64,000 bases of DNA from Suillus spraguei (lineage: Eukaryota > Basidiomycota > Agaricomycetes > Boletales > Suillaceae), in assembly GCA_016800925.1 (NCBI GenBank), contig JABCPU010000192.1, positions 1 through 64,000 on the forward strand. The letters run 5' to 3'. Position 1 is the stretch's first letter. Each line of letters begins with the position of its first letter. This document shows positions 34,701 through 47,153 of the stretch, in pieces. The notes under the pieces are model-generated. The model saw only the letters and a list, made by a program, of their open reading frames with translations, made no database searches and was not told the origin of the DNA. The translations under genes and the position numbers were made by a program.

Positions 34701-35177
34701 TTAGTCGGCGCATGCGGTACGGGTCGCTTGTGCCTTGGTTTGACGCGGTAGAAGGAGGACTTTCTACTGGAACTTGAGATATTGGTATAGGGAAGTGTCG
34801 GGAGGGGCCGGCGGCTTCAGAGGAGAGACGAGCCCAGGGGTCAAAGGTCGGCGCTGGATATACAAGTGGGGGACGTCTGATGGGACTGCATTCGCGAAAA
34901 CATTTGCATAGTCTGGTGATATTCGAGATAAATCAGCTGCACGCTGCTTCTCTAAGTCTCGCTCTTGGTCTGCGGTTGAAGGAGGCAGAAACGCAAAAAG
35001 GTCCTCTGTGTCGCTCTCCTCTTCCTCTTCTTCTTCAATATAAGCATTATCATAGGTATACTGGTGGTCACGGTCAAATGCTCCAGCAGAAGTTGGAGGA
35101 CGGGCTGAAGATGTACGGAAAGCTGAGGCTGTGAAGGGGCGAGAGCCTCCAGCTGAAGATGTCGGTCTGCCGGACAT
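31730..35177 (-). CDS. OPT-family oligopeptide transporter
   Basis: Proton-coupled oligopeptide transporter of the plasma membrane. A long cytosolic N-terminus (MSGRPTSSAGGSRPFTASAF at 35177; acidic run YIEEEEEEESDTEDLFAFLP; DPYRMRRLSTAISS) precedes the first helix MTLRMWLIGLVLCMIASAMN. Family landmarks follow in order: NPGPWNIKEHVLVYVMANVA, GLAGMCRRFLVWPASMVWPQ, FSWMCWILPDNIPVNQLFG, KLMRNYPEVPDWWYLVCFLS, ITLNLLAQIIPGTLMAGDPV, QDLKLGHYIKVPPRATFL, GVSYIPPAAGINYSAWFAVG and the C-terminal LHLNWWGNTVYTN. At least nine introns are inferred. Near 34800 the N-terminal reading needs one extra base (a fourth C in CTCCCGAC) to pass from APPD to PIPISQVPVESPP. Otherwise intact. The stop at about 31730 is less certain than the rest. 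Confidence 0.9.
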
Positions 35178-38100
35178 CGGTCAGAAGAGGTCCGGGGAAA
35201 TATGACCTTTGAACGCCAATGAGGGTATATGAACGTCGTGGATAAGTTGCTCGGCGTCGTGGATAACGATGAGCGAAATGACGGGATGGGGATATATGAG
35301 GGTATCGGACAAGGGAAGGTACCAGCAGGAGGGAAAGGACTTGTGGGAGGACTGAAAGTGGTCCGCTACTAGAGGATCACCACTAAACCAATCACATTTC
35401 TCAGGCACATCAACCTTCCCATGTTCCTGGTTAATATTTTTGTGTGTTTTTCACATTTTAATTTTATTTTCAGCCCAACTACTTCCTTATTTAGACATCT
35501 TGCCCTAAATTTGGTTATCGAGCCGCCGCTTCTTCCGGCCGATATAAAACCTGATTTATATCCTCGTATTTTATAGTATTAGTATTTATCTTAGGACTAT
35601 GTTGTGGTCTATAAATTCATCTGCAGTATGTTTCATGCTCTCCTTATGCTAGCGACCCAGCTTTCGATCAAGTCCCTCATTTCAATCTTGCCGCTAGCCC
35701 TGAGGCACACCAGGGCATCCACATGCTGCAACCCACTTGTCATTTTCAGCGACGTTTCATTTTGACAGTGCTCGTGTGCCTGGCACCCTCCATGGTGTTC
35801 CAGCTCCCCAACACCACGCATATTGCTAATGTAGTCGCCGCTGTCAGTCATACTTTTACACTTTAAAGGCACTGTAACGAGCCATGTGTCGTTGTTCAAC
35901 GAAAATCTGCAACCCGTCACCGTGTCGCATCGATGCTCATCGCACTTGTTCGGCGATTAATCGCCTACAGGTTGTTGACAATAGTTCAAGTTACCGATCG
36001 CTGCAAACTACATGTACACTTCATCAAGTAGTCAATCACTTGCCCAAATGCACTACCATCAAAAAAGTTTGGGTTCTCTCAAGGCAAACAACCTGGACCC
36101 TTCACTTTGTCATGTGCCAGTCTTTGCCTATTGCCACTATCACTAACTTATCTGTGAAAGGCATAGTGCGTCTCGCTTACGCCCTGATAGGAGAACTCGT
36201 GCAAATTCGGCGTGTCAACGCACATCACTTTTGGGACAGCATAATGGTCTGGGTGACCAGCGGCTGAAATATCTACATCCCTCCCAAGCTCATGATAGGC
36301 GTCCAGGACTCCTAACTACGTTGGTTCCGAGCCACCTAATACAAATTGCAGGCTTTGCCCACCGCAGTCTATAAACGCTGGGGTCATTGATCCCGGAGAT
36401 GACCTCAGCCTAGATGCAGACACCGCCGTAAAAGGTGTCCGCCAGAATTCTGTTACCCTTGATGGACTGGCCACTAGAACCAGTCCGTACGCAATAACAT
36501 ACTAGTAAGTTATTGACACAACTCTTCCCTGTTTTAGCTGTTTACGGTGAGGTTTACGGGACACTGGAAATTTTTAAGAAGGCGCTTTGCGATTCTTGAA
36601 CCATTCTTTAGCGCAGATCATCATTTTTGAGGGACTTCAGGGAGTGAGGGTGATCAGTCATATGCTTTCATATGTTTCGCAATACTCGTGCTATGACCGA
36701 GGCTTTACATGTGAGAAATGAGAACGAACACACATAGCCGCCTAGTCTTAGACGATGCTTCCAAGTATACCACATCGGAAGGCCAAACAACTGCTCACCG
36801 AAGACGTAAATGAACGCAAACCTACAGCTTGATTGGGAGCAGCCCTTACAATGCTAAAAGAGGAATGCAATGCACTATGCCTTAGCAAGCACGCTGAAAG
36901 ACTTCCGGCTCTTCTGACCGCGATGTTAAGACCCACACGGGCATTAGGTTGTCCACCGTATTTCCTCGTATTTTCCCTTATCGTTGAGTCACAACTTCCA
37001 AATATGTTCTCCCGCGAGCGTTTCTCGAAGCAAATTGGGCAAGGAACAGGCTGGATCAATAATATATCGTGCGAGTCAGAGTCTCAGACTAAGGCGCCCA
37101 AGATAGCCTCCCCGCGAAGCACGAAAGGTATCGATTTCTTTAGCACGAAGTGCTCCATCACCATAATGGGAAGAGGTAGTTGCGTAGGTACAGCATCACA
37201 ATCGTTAATTTAAGCAGCGAACTATAACTTAACCTGCTGCGACGGAGGTGTCTATATCCACTTATCCACCTCTGCAGGAGTGTTATCATAATCAAGGAGA
37301 TTGTGCGCACGGTTTATGAGATTCGACTCCTCGGACGCAGATCCAATGACCTTTTGCGTAACAGGAGGTATATCTTGAGCAACCTCCATCGTTTGCTCGA
37401 AACGTTACACCCCTGATGCCTAGCAACATGATGGCCCTCCCCCGTGTTAGTGCTCGTGACCTGACAAGAAAGGGTAGTAAATAAGGGACCATGTACCTAT
37501 TTGATTGTAAACTCAGGAACAAGCGATGCAACCCACTATTCAATGGGCCATTCTGGAGTGAATGTTGTCCGAGGACTCGGCGAACAAGACAAACGGGCGC
37601 ACCAGGTGAAGATACAATAGTCCCATTGTGCCTGAGATGCTCGTAGGTCACTGGATATCGAAAGCCGATAGTAATGGTATTGGAATAGCCGACGCTGCGC
37701 CTGGGTCTTTTTGGGCCTTTTAGGCGTTCAACATACCGAGCGTTATCACTTGTGGGCGATGCATTTGATGATGGTGGCAATCTGAAACTCGGAGCATGCC
37801 GCTTGCATCTGTAACAGTGAATGTTTCAAGGGACATACGTACTTTGTAAGACATATGACAGCAACACGTTGCCAGAAAAGCAGGTGCAACGTCCGAATGT
37901 GTTGTACAGGTTTAAGTGAGAGGTGATAACAAAAATGACATTGAATATCTTTCCTGTATAAGGTTTGTGTCTTCAAAAGGCGCGTGAACGATGGTGAAGT
38001 GTATCATCATACCCGTTACGGTAGAGGTGTAGTAGAAATGACTGTGAAAGCTGTGGTAGGTACAGTACTGCTTTTGAATTTTAGAGCAACGTCAGACCAA

Positions 38101-39024
38101 TTAAGCATTCAAATTCCACCGCCTTGCAAACGTGTGATCACATGATCATTCCGCGTACTAACTTCGCCTCTGTCACTGTGGTTTACTCACCATAATGTAT
38201 TTGCTTCCAAGGCGTGAATAAAGACGACAAAATGAAGAAAGTATTACACACTGTATAATATATATGTCAACATCAGGAACGTAGTACGTTCCTAATAAAA
38301 TGGGTGTGCAGAAAATAAAACCGCGTGCCAGCAGCCTGAGAAGAAAGAAATGTTACGGTGACATGGGAGAACCCCGGTCCGAGTCACCTGGTTGTTGCTA
38401 CTGGCCCAATCACTGTGACTTCACACCTTTGTCAAGGGGTAAAGGACTTAGGATAAGGTTTGATTAGCAGAACAGGCTGTCGTGACTTGTCGGAGGGGCC
38501 TCGAGTGACGAACCCGTGACTGCCAGTCACGTCACTGCGAGTCGGAATTTAAGTAATTTACAGATATCCAGATAACTCGGTAAGATGCAGGTGTGAAGAC
38601 GAGGCCCAGTGTCAATGTTCTGATAATCGGTCAAAGTGAAAGAAGGTCAATCCGAGTCCTTGGCGGAACCGCAGGGTGAACGGAGTTTGAAAAACGGTTG
38701 ACCGCTCCCTTGAGCTACTTAATAAAGGTACATACTACCAGTGTTAGCTTGATTGTGGCAATGATCCTGATAAGACCAACAGATATATCATGATGATTCT
38801 GGAAAAGTGATCAGCGAGTGTCAATCCGAGTCTCATGTCAACTATAGGCTATTACTGACAGCAAGCACGAGCACGCTGCGGCCTGCGCCCGCAGTATGGT
38901 TCACATGAACTCTTTGATTGCGGCGCAGACATACTGTATATCTGCAGTTATGTGCATCATACTATGTATCTCGCCGAGCTCGTTCTCTTCAAGTTTGAAT
39001 CTATAAAAGCGCCGTCTGAAGAGG
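35178..39024. other. 3.8-kb stretch without a recognisable gene
   Basis: Open frames of 90-160 codons occur on both strands (for example 35884-36267 plus, 37292-37780 minus), but none shows a motif, good splice context or protein-like composition that I can defend. The segment at 38330-38720 contains near-palindromic GTGACTGCCAGTCACGTCACTG (38517-38538, imperfect). It is probably decayed repeat sequence within the duplication zone. Confidence 0.5.
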
Positions 39025-40632
39025 ATGAACGGAGACAACAAAGACGTTTTGCAACTTCAGGTTGAATATGGTGACTTCGGGTCAGTACCGACTGCCACTA
39101 TCAATAGCCAGACTTGCGAATCGCAATCTGTGGAGCGGCCGCGCCTGTCTATTGCGGCTAGACTTTTTGGTATCGGTGCTGTGAGCTTGCTGCTCTTGGC
39201 CGTGTTTACCCACCCTAGAATCAAGATCGTCCGCAGTGTTTTCGACTACTGCGAGGTTGGGATTTTCTTTGACCGTCGGGACTAGAAATCAACTTATGTG
39301 CGCTACAGTTTTCAACAGGCTTAATTGAACCTGGTTACCCTGATCCCAGCGATGGGACAGTCGTCGGGTGTATTGGTAGCGCGGAGTGGGACAAATACTA
39401 TGAATTTCCATCATGGGCACAGCAGGTCCCTTTTGGCAGCGAGTCGCTTTTCACCCTTCCTGTCGGCTCTGACTCCCTGTATCTCATCTCTCGGGGTGTT
39501 CTCCAGCACGGCTCTGTCACCGTGGAGCAATCCACGGAAGTCTCAGATGATGTTATTGTACGCGTCCGCGCTGCATACTTTAAAGAAGGGGCCTTTGAAC
39601 GTGCAAATGTTTGCCGCCTCGAGCGCCAGGAAAATCAGAATGGAGTCGGTATCTACGCAAGTTTTTTCTTCAACACTATGTTATGCCGACTAATATCCCA
39701 TGGGTAATGCTACACAATAGACCTCAAAGAATTTTCCTGGCCACTGGGATGACAAAGATCAGCTCATGTTCAATGTTACATTAACTCTACCCGCCAGTGC
39801 GAGCGAGGATGTCCTCTACATCAAGAGTTTAGAGACCTCTGCGCCTCTTTTCCAGCATAAAGTCGCAGCATTGTCGGACACTGTTTTCTTTGGCAGTATT
39901 TCATTAAATACTTTACATTTCCCGATCCACGTCCAGGTTCGTTGCTACGTCATTTAGAAGTTTAAGTATTGAAAGCTGAAGTCTTCATAGTCTGTAGCAG
40001 CCGAGACAGGGGTTTTTACCACTGCTAACGGACTTATCAAAGGACACTTTCATTCGACGTCGTCTCTCAAACTCATCACTACCAACATGGCCATTGATGC
40101 AGATGTTAATCTATTTCATAACGAATCTGCAAAGCCATCTGAATTAGTCATGACAACCGCAAATGCGTGAGTACCTATGCTCCTTTTCATTTCTATATTT
40201 ATATTAACGCTCTGTCGTTACATTAGACCCCTTCATGCACGTGTATCTTTGACTAGTGCCTCGGGATATGCCGGAGAATTCGGAGTTGATGCACAGACCG
40301 CGAACGCCCCGGTTGCACTCACCTATACCGACTCGCCAATTCATTCTAAGCTCAACAGTACAGCAATAACCGCGAATGCTCCAGCGACTGTACACCTGCA
40401 TAGCGCATTCGAAGGTTTTTTCTCCGTATCCTCATTCATCATCGGGCCCTCTCTTGAGCAACATAGAGTCGAGGATCCCGCAGGCAAAGGGCGTGAACGT
40501 CACGTCACTACAAATCGCAGCTGGGGACGTATTGAAGGCTCTGTTCGTTGGGTTGGTGCCGAACATAGTGGAGGCGGAACCGGCTTTGTTCAAGTATCGA
40601 CGACGCTATCACCTGCCAAGTTGATCTTGTGA
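39025..40632 (+). CDS. DUF7330-like membrane protein, paralogue 3 (apparently intact)
   Basis: ATG at 39025 (MNGDNKDVLQLQVEYGDFGS) is followed by one transmembrane helix (LFGIGAVSLLLLAVFTHP). After a short intron near 39278-39317 comes LIEPGYPDPSDGTVVGCIGS, then FTLPVGSDSLYLISRGVLQH and ANVCRLERQENQNGVGIY, parallel to LERKTNENGVGIL in paralogue 1. Later exons carry FTTANGLIKGHFHSTSSLKL and QTANAPVALTYTDSPIHSKL, and the C-terminus is VQVSTTLSPAKLIL. Introns lie near 39656-39720, 39935-39991 and 40167-40226. It is much more diverged from copies 1 and 2 than they are from each other, so it is an older duplicate. No frame damage is seen. Function unknown; one helix plus a beta-rich ectodomain suggests a surface or secretory-pathway protein. 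Confidence 0.75.
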
Positions 40633-40815
40633 AGCATGGCGTTTCAATTGGAAGGGGGTGGATTAAATTCTTTCAAGATTATTCTGTCGTAAACCTGTTT
40701 TATCTTTAAGTTTGCGACGCCCTCGCTGTAGTTGTGACTTGATTTGTTGGTTGCGTGGGGCTGATTATACCAGACAAAGCGTACAAAATACTACGTAAAC
40801 AGCTAGTTTATCACT

Positions 40816-41035
40816 AAGGTATGAACTGATGAAGAAAATCACATTGCAAGAGGCAAACGCCTTCCAGGGAATGCTCGCCATATCCATGATGACCTGGCCG
40901 TGCAACACCTTAAATTTGAATTGGACTTGATCTTTGGCAGTGTCGCGAACAGAATGCACGTTGGGTTGTGCATAGAAATAGATTCGGGCTTATCTACCCC
41001 CTATCAAAGAAAAGCAGAGGATAAACCATTAATAA
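40816..41035 (+). pseudogene. Displaced fragment of the AsnRS 3' end
   Basis: This matches 24025-24260: the last AsnRS intron (ending AAACGCCTTCCAG here), the last exon and about 150 bp of 3' flank (for example GTGTCGCGAACAGAATG against GTGTCGTGAACAGAATG). The exon is decayed: where the gene encodes [14 protein letters not shown], the copy reads ECSPYP, two stops, then PGRATP. No other part of AsnRS is found nearby. It lies 184 bp downstream of DUF7330-like paralogue 3, whereas the real AsnRS end lies upstream of paralogue 1. Confidence 0.92.
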
Positions 41036-41410
41036 ATATGCATTCAAGTATGCGGCGATAATATACCTCCTGTTTTCTAAACGTGCATCTGCTTGGACGT
41101 CAACCGTGCCCTGCTCAATTTTTTATGGTAATATTGACAGTTCTGGCCTTACTATTGAGCCGGGAATCAATTTGGCGAGTCGACATAAATGAGATGTTCG
41201 CGATTCTGAGGCAGTACTCAAAGATAGGTGCATCAAGGGGCTAGTCATGAAAAGGAGCAACACGCGCATCAACTGCGTCAATGAGATATTGGTAGTATAA
41301 TTATGGTCTGAAGCTTTCTTCCCTGCACTCAATTCACCAACGCATGCTCGGTGATATGGCGCATAGGATATGGAAGCAATCTGAATTCAGTACGACAGGT
41401 GACAAGAAAG

Positions 41411-43103
41411 CTAAACAAATGAATCCACAACGACTTCAAGCACAACATTTTCTTCCTCCTCAACATCCTGTGCGACCTTGACAGAACATTTTCGACGGAC
41501 CCACCGACCCTAAAGAAGGCAGATGAAAATGCACAACTAAGTCAAAGCCCAGATACAAAAGGCGCGCAACAAGAAAACTCACTGTGTAGGACTGATCCCC
41601 TATGCCAATGCTACGAAGGTGTGTCTGGAGCATCAAGGCACGAGCGTGCTCCTCGGTAAATTGGGACGTCTTCCCCTCACTGGAAAGATGGGAAACAGTT
41701 GCATACAAGGCTTGGAGTCCTAATTGCCTTTCAAACTGCGAAGGCAAATCAAAGCTGCCATCGGGGATCCAAGAGACATGAAGCGTGAGAGTCCGAAGGT
41801 TGTGCCCCGCCTCGATTGCTTTTATAATAGAATCCTGGATCCATCAGCAATTAACCGGACATTTATCTTCCCGATACTGACGAGAATCACATACTACGTC
41901 TGGACTTGCCACAGAACATTCAAGTGTCGTAAGCTGGGGGCATGTCGAGCACATATAAGATACAATTTCTAACGTCAACTGCGCAACGCCCACAGCAAAA
42001 TCTTGAAGAGACTTTCCATGCCTGTCAGTAAGATTCCTGATGAATGGGCGAGGGATGGTTATTTGGCCATGCACTGCAAATGCATTTAGCGTAAATGATT
42101 TTAAAGTTTGTTGGTGCGGAAGCAATATCCTCATCCATGTCCATAGATTCTGCGGTCCATCGATATCCACTGATCCTGTGTGAACTGTTAGGCGTTGCAA
42201 ACGGGGTAACGGTGTGAGCGGTGTGCGGTAATTTCCGAAACCCAGATATTCCGTGTCAAGGGCTATCAGATTGGGCAGACAAGCAATTATAGCAGGTATG
42301 GCGGTGCTTGGAGCACCCTTGAGGCAGAGCTCTTGCAAGAGAGGAAGTTTCATGAAGACAGAGACAAGGATAGTCGCGGGAACACCTGCACAACGCTGTA
42401 AACGGAATAAGGAAACAGAGGGAAGAAATCAAAAGCTCCCTTACGCCGAGTTCAAGGTGCGTTAGAGAGGAGCCCAGCAAATCAGCCCACCCTTGAAGTA
42501 CCCGCGGGGGGCCCCACTCCAAAGACCATACTGATAAGCGACGAATGCCCTGAATAGTATTGAGCTGGGACCAAACTCGTTCTCCTGCATCATACTGGGT
42601 ACGTATGGTAAGCTCCCGCAGGGGTAATGTCATCAAGACGTCCAGTATGGGTAGAAAATTCGCCTCTGGAGTCGACGTGTCGTCTACCCAAGTTGCAGAT
42701 GTGATATTCGTGCAAAGTCTAAGCGCTGCAACAACATCCTCAGTGATCTGAGGTCGCAACTTCTGCACTGCGCCTGTGTACTAAATCAAGTCAATTACAA
42801 GTCTGAAACCACGCCACTTGCCTGTCTCCGTCACATGCCAGACATACTGTGCCAATTCTGGTCGTTTGAGAAGCGTTGCAGAGGGGTGATGAAGGATCTG
42901 ATTCAAGTTATAGTAAATACACATACTTGCGAGATAAAGAGTAATCGCACATTTCGCCTCACTCGTGAATCGAGCCTCCTGTACAGAAGTGGCGTCACTG
43001 CACGATTGAATGCCCAGCTGACTAGTGCAGCTGCACTCAGATGCCTTCGGTCAGGTAAATGTATGAGAATAGGCTGTAGAAGATCGAAAGGTATGTTGGA
43101 CAT
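41411..43103 (-). CDS. F-box protein with leucine-rich repeats
   Basis: The N-terminus MSNIPFDLLQPILIHLPDRR (from 43103) with LSAAALVSWAFNRAVTPLLY is an F-box, which would bind SKP1 in an SCF ubiquitin ligase. Exons then carry leucine-rich repeat-like segments (MTLPLRELTIRT, LSVWSLEWGPPRVLQGW, MKLPLLQELCLKG, LPNLIALDTEYLGF, TCPQLTTLECSVASPDV). The last exon reads GRWVRRKCSVKVAQDVEEEE and ends DSFV at 41411. Introns near 42926-42896, 42824-42781, 42457-42394, 41908-41831 and 41584-41518 all preserve frame. About 450 residues. The substrate is unknown; such F-box/LRR genes are numerous and fast-evolving in agaricomycetes. Confidence 0.85.
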
Positions 43104-44547
43104 GTTGGCATTTTCGCGAGGCGCGACATGCAGCCTGACGGCGCGCGCTTATGTAAGTCCTACGCAGAGCAAGCGCACCCGCCTATTGCGATACATATAC
43201 TCACAACCGTGAACTGTCATATATCATATGCTACCGACTGCAAGAACGGGGTAACACTGTATTAGTGGCAGCAAATGAGCGCTTGTGCATCGATGCATGG
43301 CTCATCACTGGATGATCGGATCACAGCCATAATATTTTCTACCCGCTTTTCCTTGTGCCCCGCCCGTTTTATTCAAGGAGCAACTCGGCCGCAGCATTTT
43401 CGTAGCTCTCATTTTATGATAAAGCAAAAAGGATGGCTGGCGTGTATTAGTAAGTCTTGGACTCTTAGTTTAACTACCTCAGATCAAACGTCAGGCCTCG
43501 AAATTTCTCAAGCAAACCATTTGCCTAGGAACTCATAGAGGAACCTCCAGGAACATATGTAACCAAAGAGCACCATGGCGTCGGTAGCATGTTCCGTCAT
43601 GGCATTACCACAGGCTCCGGTGTCGATAAGTGTGTCACAGGTGTTCCCGACCACTAATAGGCACGAAGTCAGGCCAGAGCCAGCCTGGAATTCAAGTTGT
43701 CATGGCATTTTCATGTCTGTCCCTCACAACAGCTCATGAGGTCTGTTTCATCATGATTGAAAGTTTGTTCATATCCAATTGTCTACAGTTCTGTCGGAGA
43801 CCAACAGCTCCTTCCGAGAATTAAACTTTGCTCTCTCCATTCCTCTTTCTGGGGAACCATCGGAGGATATTATCTATGGGCGCTCTCGATATTTCTCATA
43901 GCCAGTCGCTACTTTGAATGATATGTTATGTCCACCGAATGTCATGTCATTCAGCTTCGACTCCCATATGCCGTTACCCCAGCCATCAGATGCTGAGTGG
44001 AACTTCTACGCCTCGCTTTACGCCGTCCGAAAAAGAATCCACCATTTACCCGGCGTAAAACACCGAAGCGAGTCATATTTGAAAGTCGCATACTTAGTCG
44101 AACTTCCACCATAACACCGGTAGGCCGACCAAAAGACAAATCATGAGGTAAAAATTGGGTAAAACATACTCAAGAATCACGGCCATAATGTCACGCCCAA
44201 GTTCCAAGTAAGATCGTTATTTCATTTGAGGCGTTATAGATGCTGAACGGTACGTCACTGATGAATGTATCTAGCGACCAAGATAAGAGGTGACTGTGGA
44301 ATAATGTTGAACAGTCGGTTGTCATGAGATGGTAAGAAATCGAAAATATACAGTAGTGCTACATATGAAACAAACAAACGAATGAAAGGTTACAATAACG
44401 TCAAAGGGTATGAAGGTCGCAAATGGAGTTCCTGCTGCATGCGATAAGGCTAAGATATAATAGTCAAGGAATGGATGTAGCACGGCCATGCCGCTTTTGT
44501 TCAGCGATCAAAAAAAAATGAGATGATTCAAAAAAGTCGGCGGGGTT
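43104..44547. other. Intergenic region, no gene recognised
   Basis: Only short frames without motifs or convincing splice structure are visible on either strand. Confidence 0.45.
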
Positions 44548-45528
44548 TCAAGCAGTGGGTCTCCGAGAACGGCCGGTTAGTGCATCAGAAATGCGTTTGA
44601 ATCTGCCATTGGACCCTGTGGAAGTGACAGAGGGAGCTTCGAGAGAGGATTTTCGTGATTCCCCCCCGCTGCAGCGTTGCGTGGAAACTGGGAAGAAGTG
44701 AACGGATTCATTGGGATTGTGATATAGGATATGTGACTCCAGAAGAGCAAGCATCGACGCCTGGTGACTCGTTTGGGGAAGTGATGCCTCGGGAAGTTGT
44801 GGGAGAGGAGGTGGGGGCAACTGCGCGAACATTCAGCAGAAGTCGCATGCCAAATGGAAAAGACTTACTGGTTTCTTGCGAGGCTTTTTGAATTTTACGG
44901 AAAAGTTTTCATCCCAATCGTGGAAAGGGTCCTCATCAGTGGCAGCTGTACGGTCATACATCCTCGCGCCTTTGCGTACACGAGGTTGGATGGGCTGGAG
45001 CGTAGGAACAGGACTACCGATGTCGTGAACAGCTTCAGAGTAACATACATCGATGAATGACTCATTAGGGGAAAGGATAAGCTGGTCATCGAGGCGATCA
45101 AGGCAAGTTGGATCAAAATCAAGGTTATGCAACGAGCGGTGTAGGACTTTGAAAGCGTTTGCGTCAGAGACATCATCCGCAGTGAGCGTTGATGCGTAAT
45201 CACGCGGGCGGAAGGTTGGTCGAATGGGAGTTGGCAGATGCTTCCAGCCTTGCGTATCTGCGGAAGACTGCGATCGTTGTCGTGAGTTATACACGTGCAC
45301 CCAAGGTGGGCTTGGCTACAAGATCCAATCAACACAGTGCGACTGGAGAAGTCCCAAAAGACTCACGGTCTTTAGACCCAAATCATCAGAACTCGAGAGG
45401 AATGAATTCTTTAGATGTACATGCGTCTGCGCGTACTTGTCCCGTGGGGTGCATTTGTCCACGATGCGTCTACTAGTATGGGGTGATAGATGCATGGCTG
45501 ATGGATTTGAAGTACGGACACCGCTCAT
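44548..45528 (-). CDS. Uncharacterised three-exon protein with basic C-terminus
   Basis: I do not recognise the family. Exon 1 (45367-45528) starts MSGVRTSNPSAMHLSPHTSR and ends DDLGLKT at a GTGAGT donor. Exon 2 (44869-45315) gives PSPPWVHVYNSRQRSQSSAD, then PIRPTFRPRDYASTLTADDV, CLDRLDDQLILSPNESFIDV and FHDWDENFSVKFKKPRKKP. Exon 3 (44548-44820) starts LPPPPLPQLPEASLPQTSHQ and ends GRFKRISDALTGRSRRPTA. Both introns (45316-45366, 44821-44868) have GT..AG ends and keep frame, which is the main support for a real gene. The LSPNESFIDVCYSEA patch and DWDENFSVKFKKP look like short linear motifs in a disordered protein. The neighbouring gene at 46026 is similar in style but not homologous. Confidence 0.65.
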
Positions 45529-46025
45529 TTAGCGCTGATCCCAGAATAATGGGAAGGTGATTGCGAGTACAAAAGTCCTTTGATTCATCGTGGTCGTTTG
45601 CTTTTATGAGCGCGCGGAATTATTTCCGCAATGCTCTTTGCGCACCGGTGACGCATGATTGGATCTAATTATAGATTCAGAATAGGAAGGTAATCGATCT
45701 CGAAGCACGTAAATCACGACACTGAACTCACGTGAAGAACCCATGTAATTGTTGGTGGAGGAAAGGCGACTGAACGGTGATTGGCTCAATCTGTTCATGA
45801 AATCACATCATGCATGAATAATGCGGATAGTACATGAAAGAAATTCTGATGCAAGTCTTGGTGACAAGCAATTCAAGGTTATCATTAGTCCTCGATGAAG
45901 CATAGCAACTGCTCGGATGCTCGGATCATCCAACTAGGTCCATTCCATTGAATCCATTCCGTGAGTCTCCTTGACACTGACAGCTCAGAGCGCTCAAGAG
46001 TTGAGCGCACAACATCCACTTCATC

Positions 46026-46884
46026 TCATCCAGATTCGGGCTGCCTCTTGCGCCCAAATTTACGAGCGAAATATTTCGCCCGTTCTACGATCCCATTTGC
46101 CGTTGGCTTGGCGCCAATAGTTTGAGATGTCCTAGGCCGTCCTACATTGGTTGCCTGAATGGTGGTGGTATGCGTGTCCTCAGAGCGCGCATATGCAGCA
46201 TCTACTGTTGCCTTTTCGACAGAAACGTCGATGACCAGGCGTGTGTTCGACGAGAGTACGTTTGATGACCGTGACCGAGACATACGTCGGGGTAGTATGG
46301 CCTCGACTGTCTTTTGGAAGGGCTGACGGCCATGAATTCGCTCGACTTGCGTCACCAGCTGGTCGTCTTCTAGATGGCGAGATTCATCTTCTGAACCTTC
46401 GGAAATGAAGGAGTCCATGCTTCTGGGCTGAAAATTCCGATCAGGGAATGCTCCTGGATAGCAGGTACAAACAAAAAGCTACTTACGTTTGCTAATGAAT
46501 GATAGAATGTCGACTTCTGGGCAACAGTAGCAAGTAGTGAAGCTGTGGGCGAAGTGGAACTACTTGCGCCATTGGTGTTTGAAGGCTATTGGAGGGTGAA
46601 TTATATTCACGGTCGACATAGTAGGTGAATAACCCGTACCTGGCCGAATCGTGAAACTGACACAGTGCTTTTCTTCCGTTGGTGTCCCCGCCTGCTTGAG
46701 CTGACTGAATCAGGGTCAACTAGCTCATTTGCCGACAGTTCGTCAAGTTGCTCTTGCATAGCCCTCCTTTCACTCTCTTCTTCTACCTGTCTGAATCTCT
46801 GCAGGAATTTAGTTCAACCATGGGATTACTACGGTACAGAAGTGCATCGCTTACCGCCTCCAGGGGTTCAAGGGATGACAGCAT
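46026..46884 (-). CDS. Uncharacterised serine-rich protein with coiled-coil segment
   Basis: No family recognised. The likely start is ATG at 46884 (MLSSLEPLEA), joined over an intron (46854-46803) to RFRQVEEESERRAMQEQLDE, a short coiled coil, and then SVSSSRRGHQRKKSTVSVSR. The next exon gives PSNTNGASSSTSPTASLLAT and FYHSLAN. An intron at 46487-46424 leads to MDSFISEGSEDESRHLEDDQ, then RMSRSRSSNVLSSNTRLVID and the C-terminus AKYFARKFGRKRQPESG. About 230 residues, rich in serine and arginine, with a basic tail that could be a nuclear signal. The 5' end may extend further upstream: the frame stays open to a stop about 60 codons earlier without another ATG. Confidence 0.6.
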
Positions 46885-47153
46885 GTTGAGATTTACCTGG
46901 TCTAAGGTGAGGTGTCCTTGGTCGCGCGATGGGGTCGTACGTAGTGCGTTTGGAAATCAAAAACGTGAGAGTGATGATAGACGGCGTTTATGGGCCAGAC
47001 TTATTGATGCATATAGACAAACTTGTACTTCATGTGTAAAAAGTGGAGTGCATCGTTAGGCCCTCGGACCTGACACGAGAGTTGTAGACTTGTAGTGGGG
47101 GAGGAGTCTGGAACCATTAAATTTATTTCGAACATACCGGTCATCGCTTAGCC

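Noticed and set aside
35884..36267. 127-codon plus-strand open frame
   Set aside because: No motif, no splice partner and no protein-like composition that separates it from chance in this gene-free stretch.
39325..39693. 122-codon plus-strand open frame starting MNLVTLIPAMGQ
   Set aside because: Out-of-frame shadow of the DUF7330-like paralogue 3 exon, which reads LIEPGYPDPSDGTVV in the neighbouring frame.
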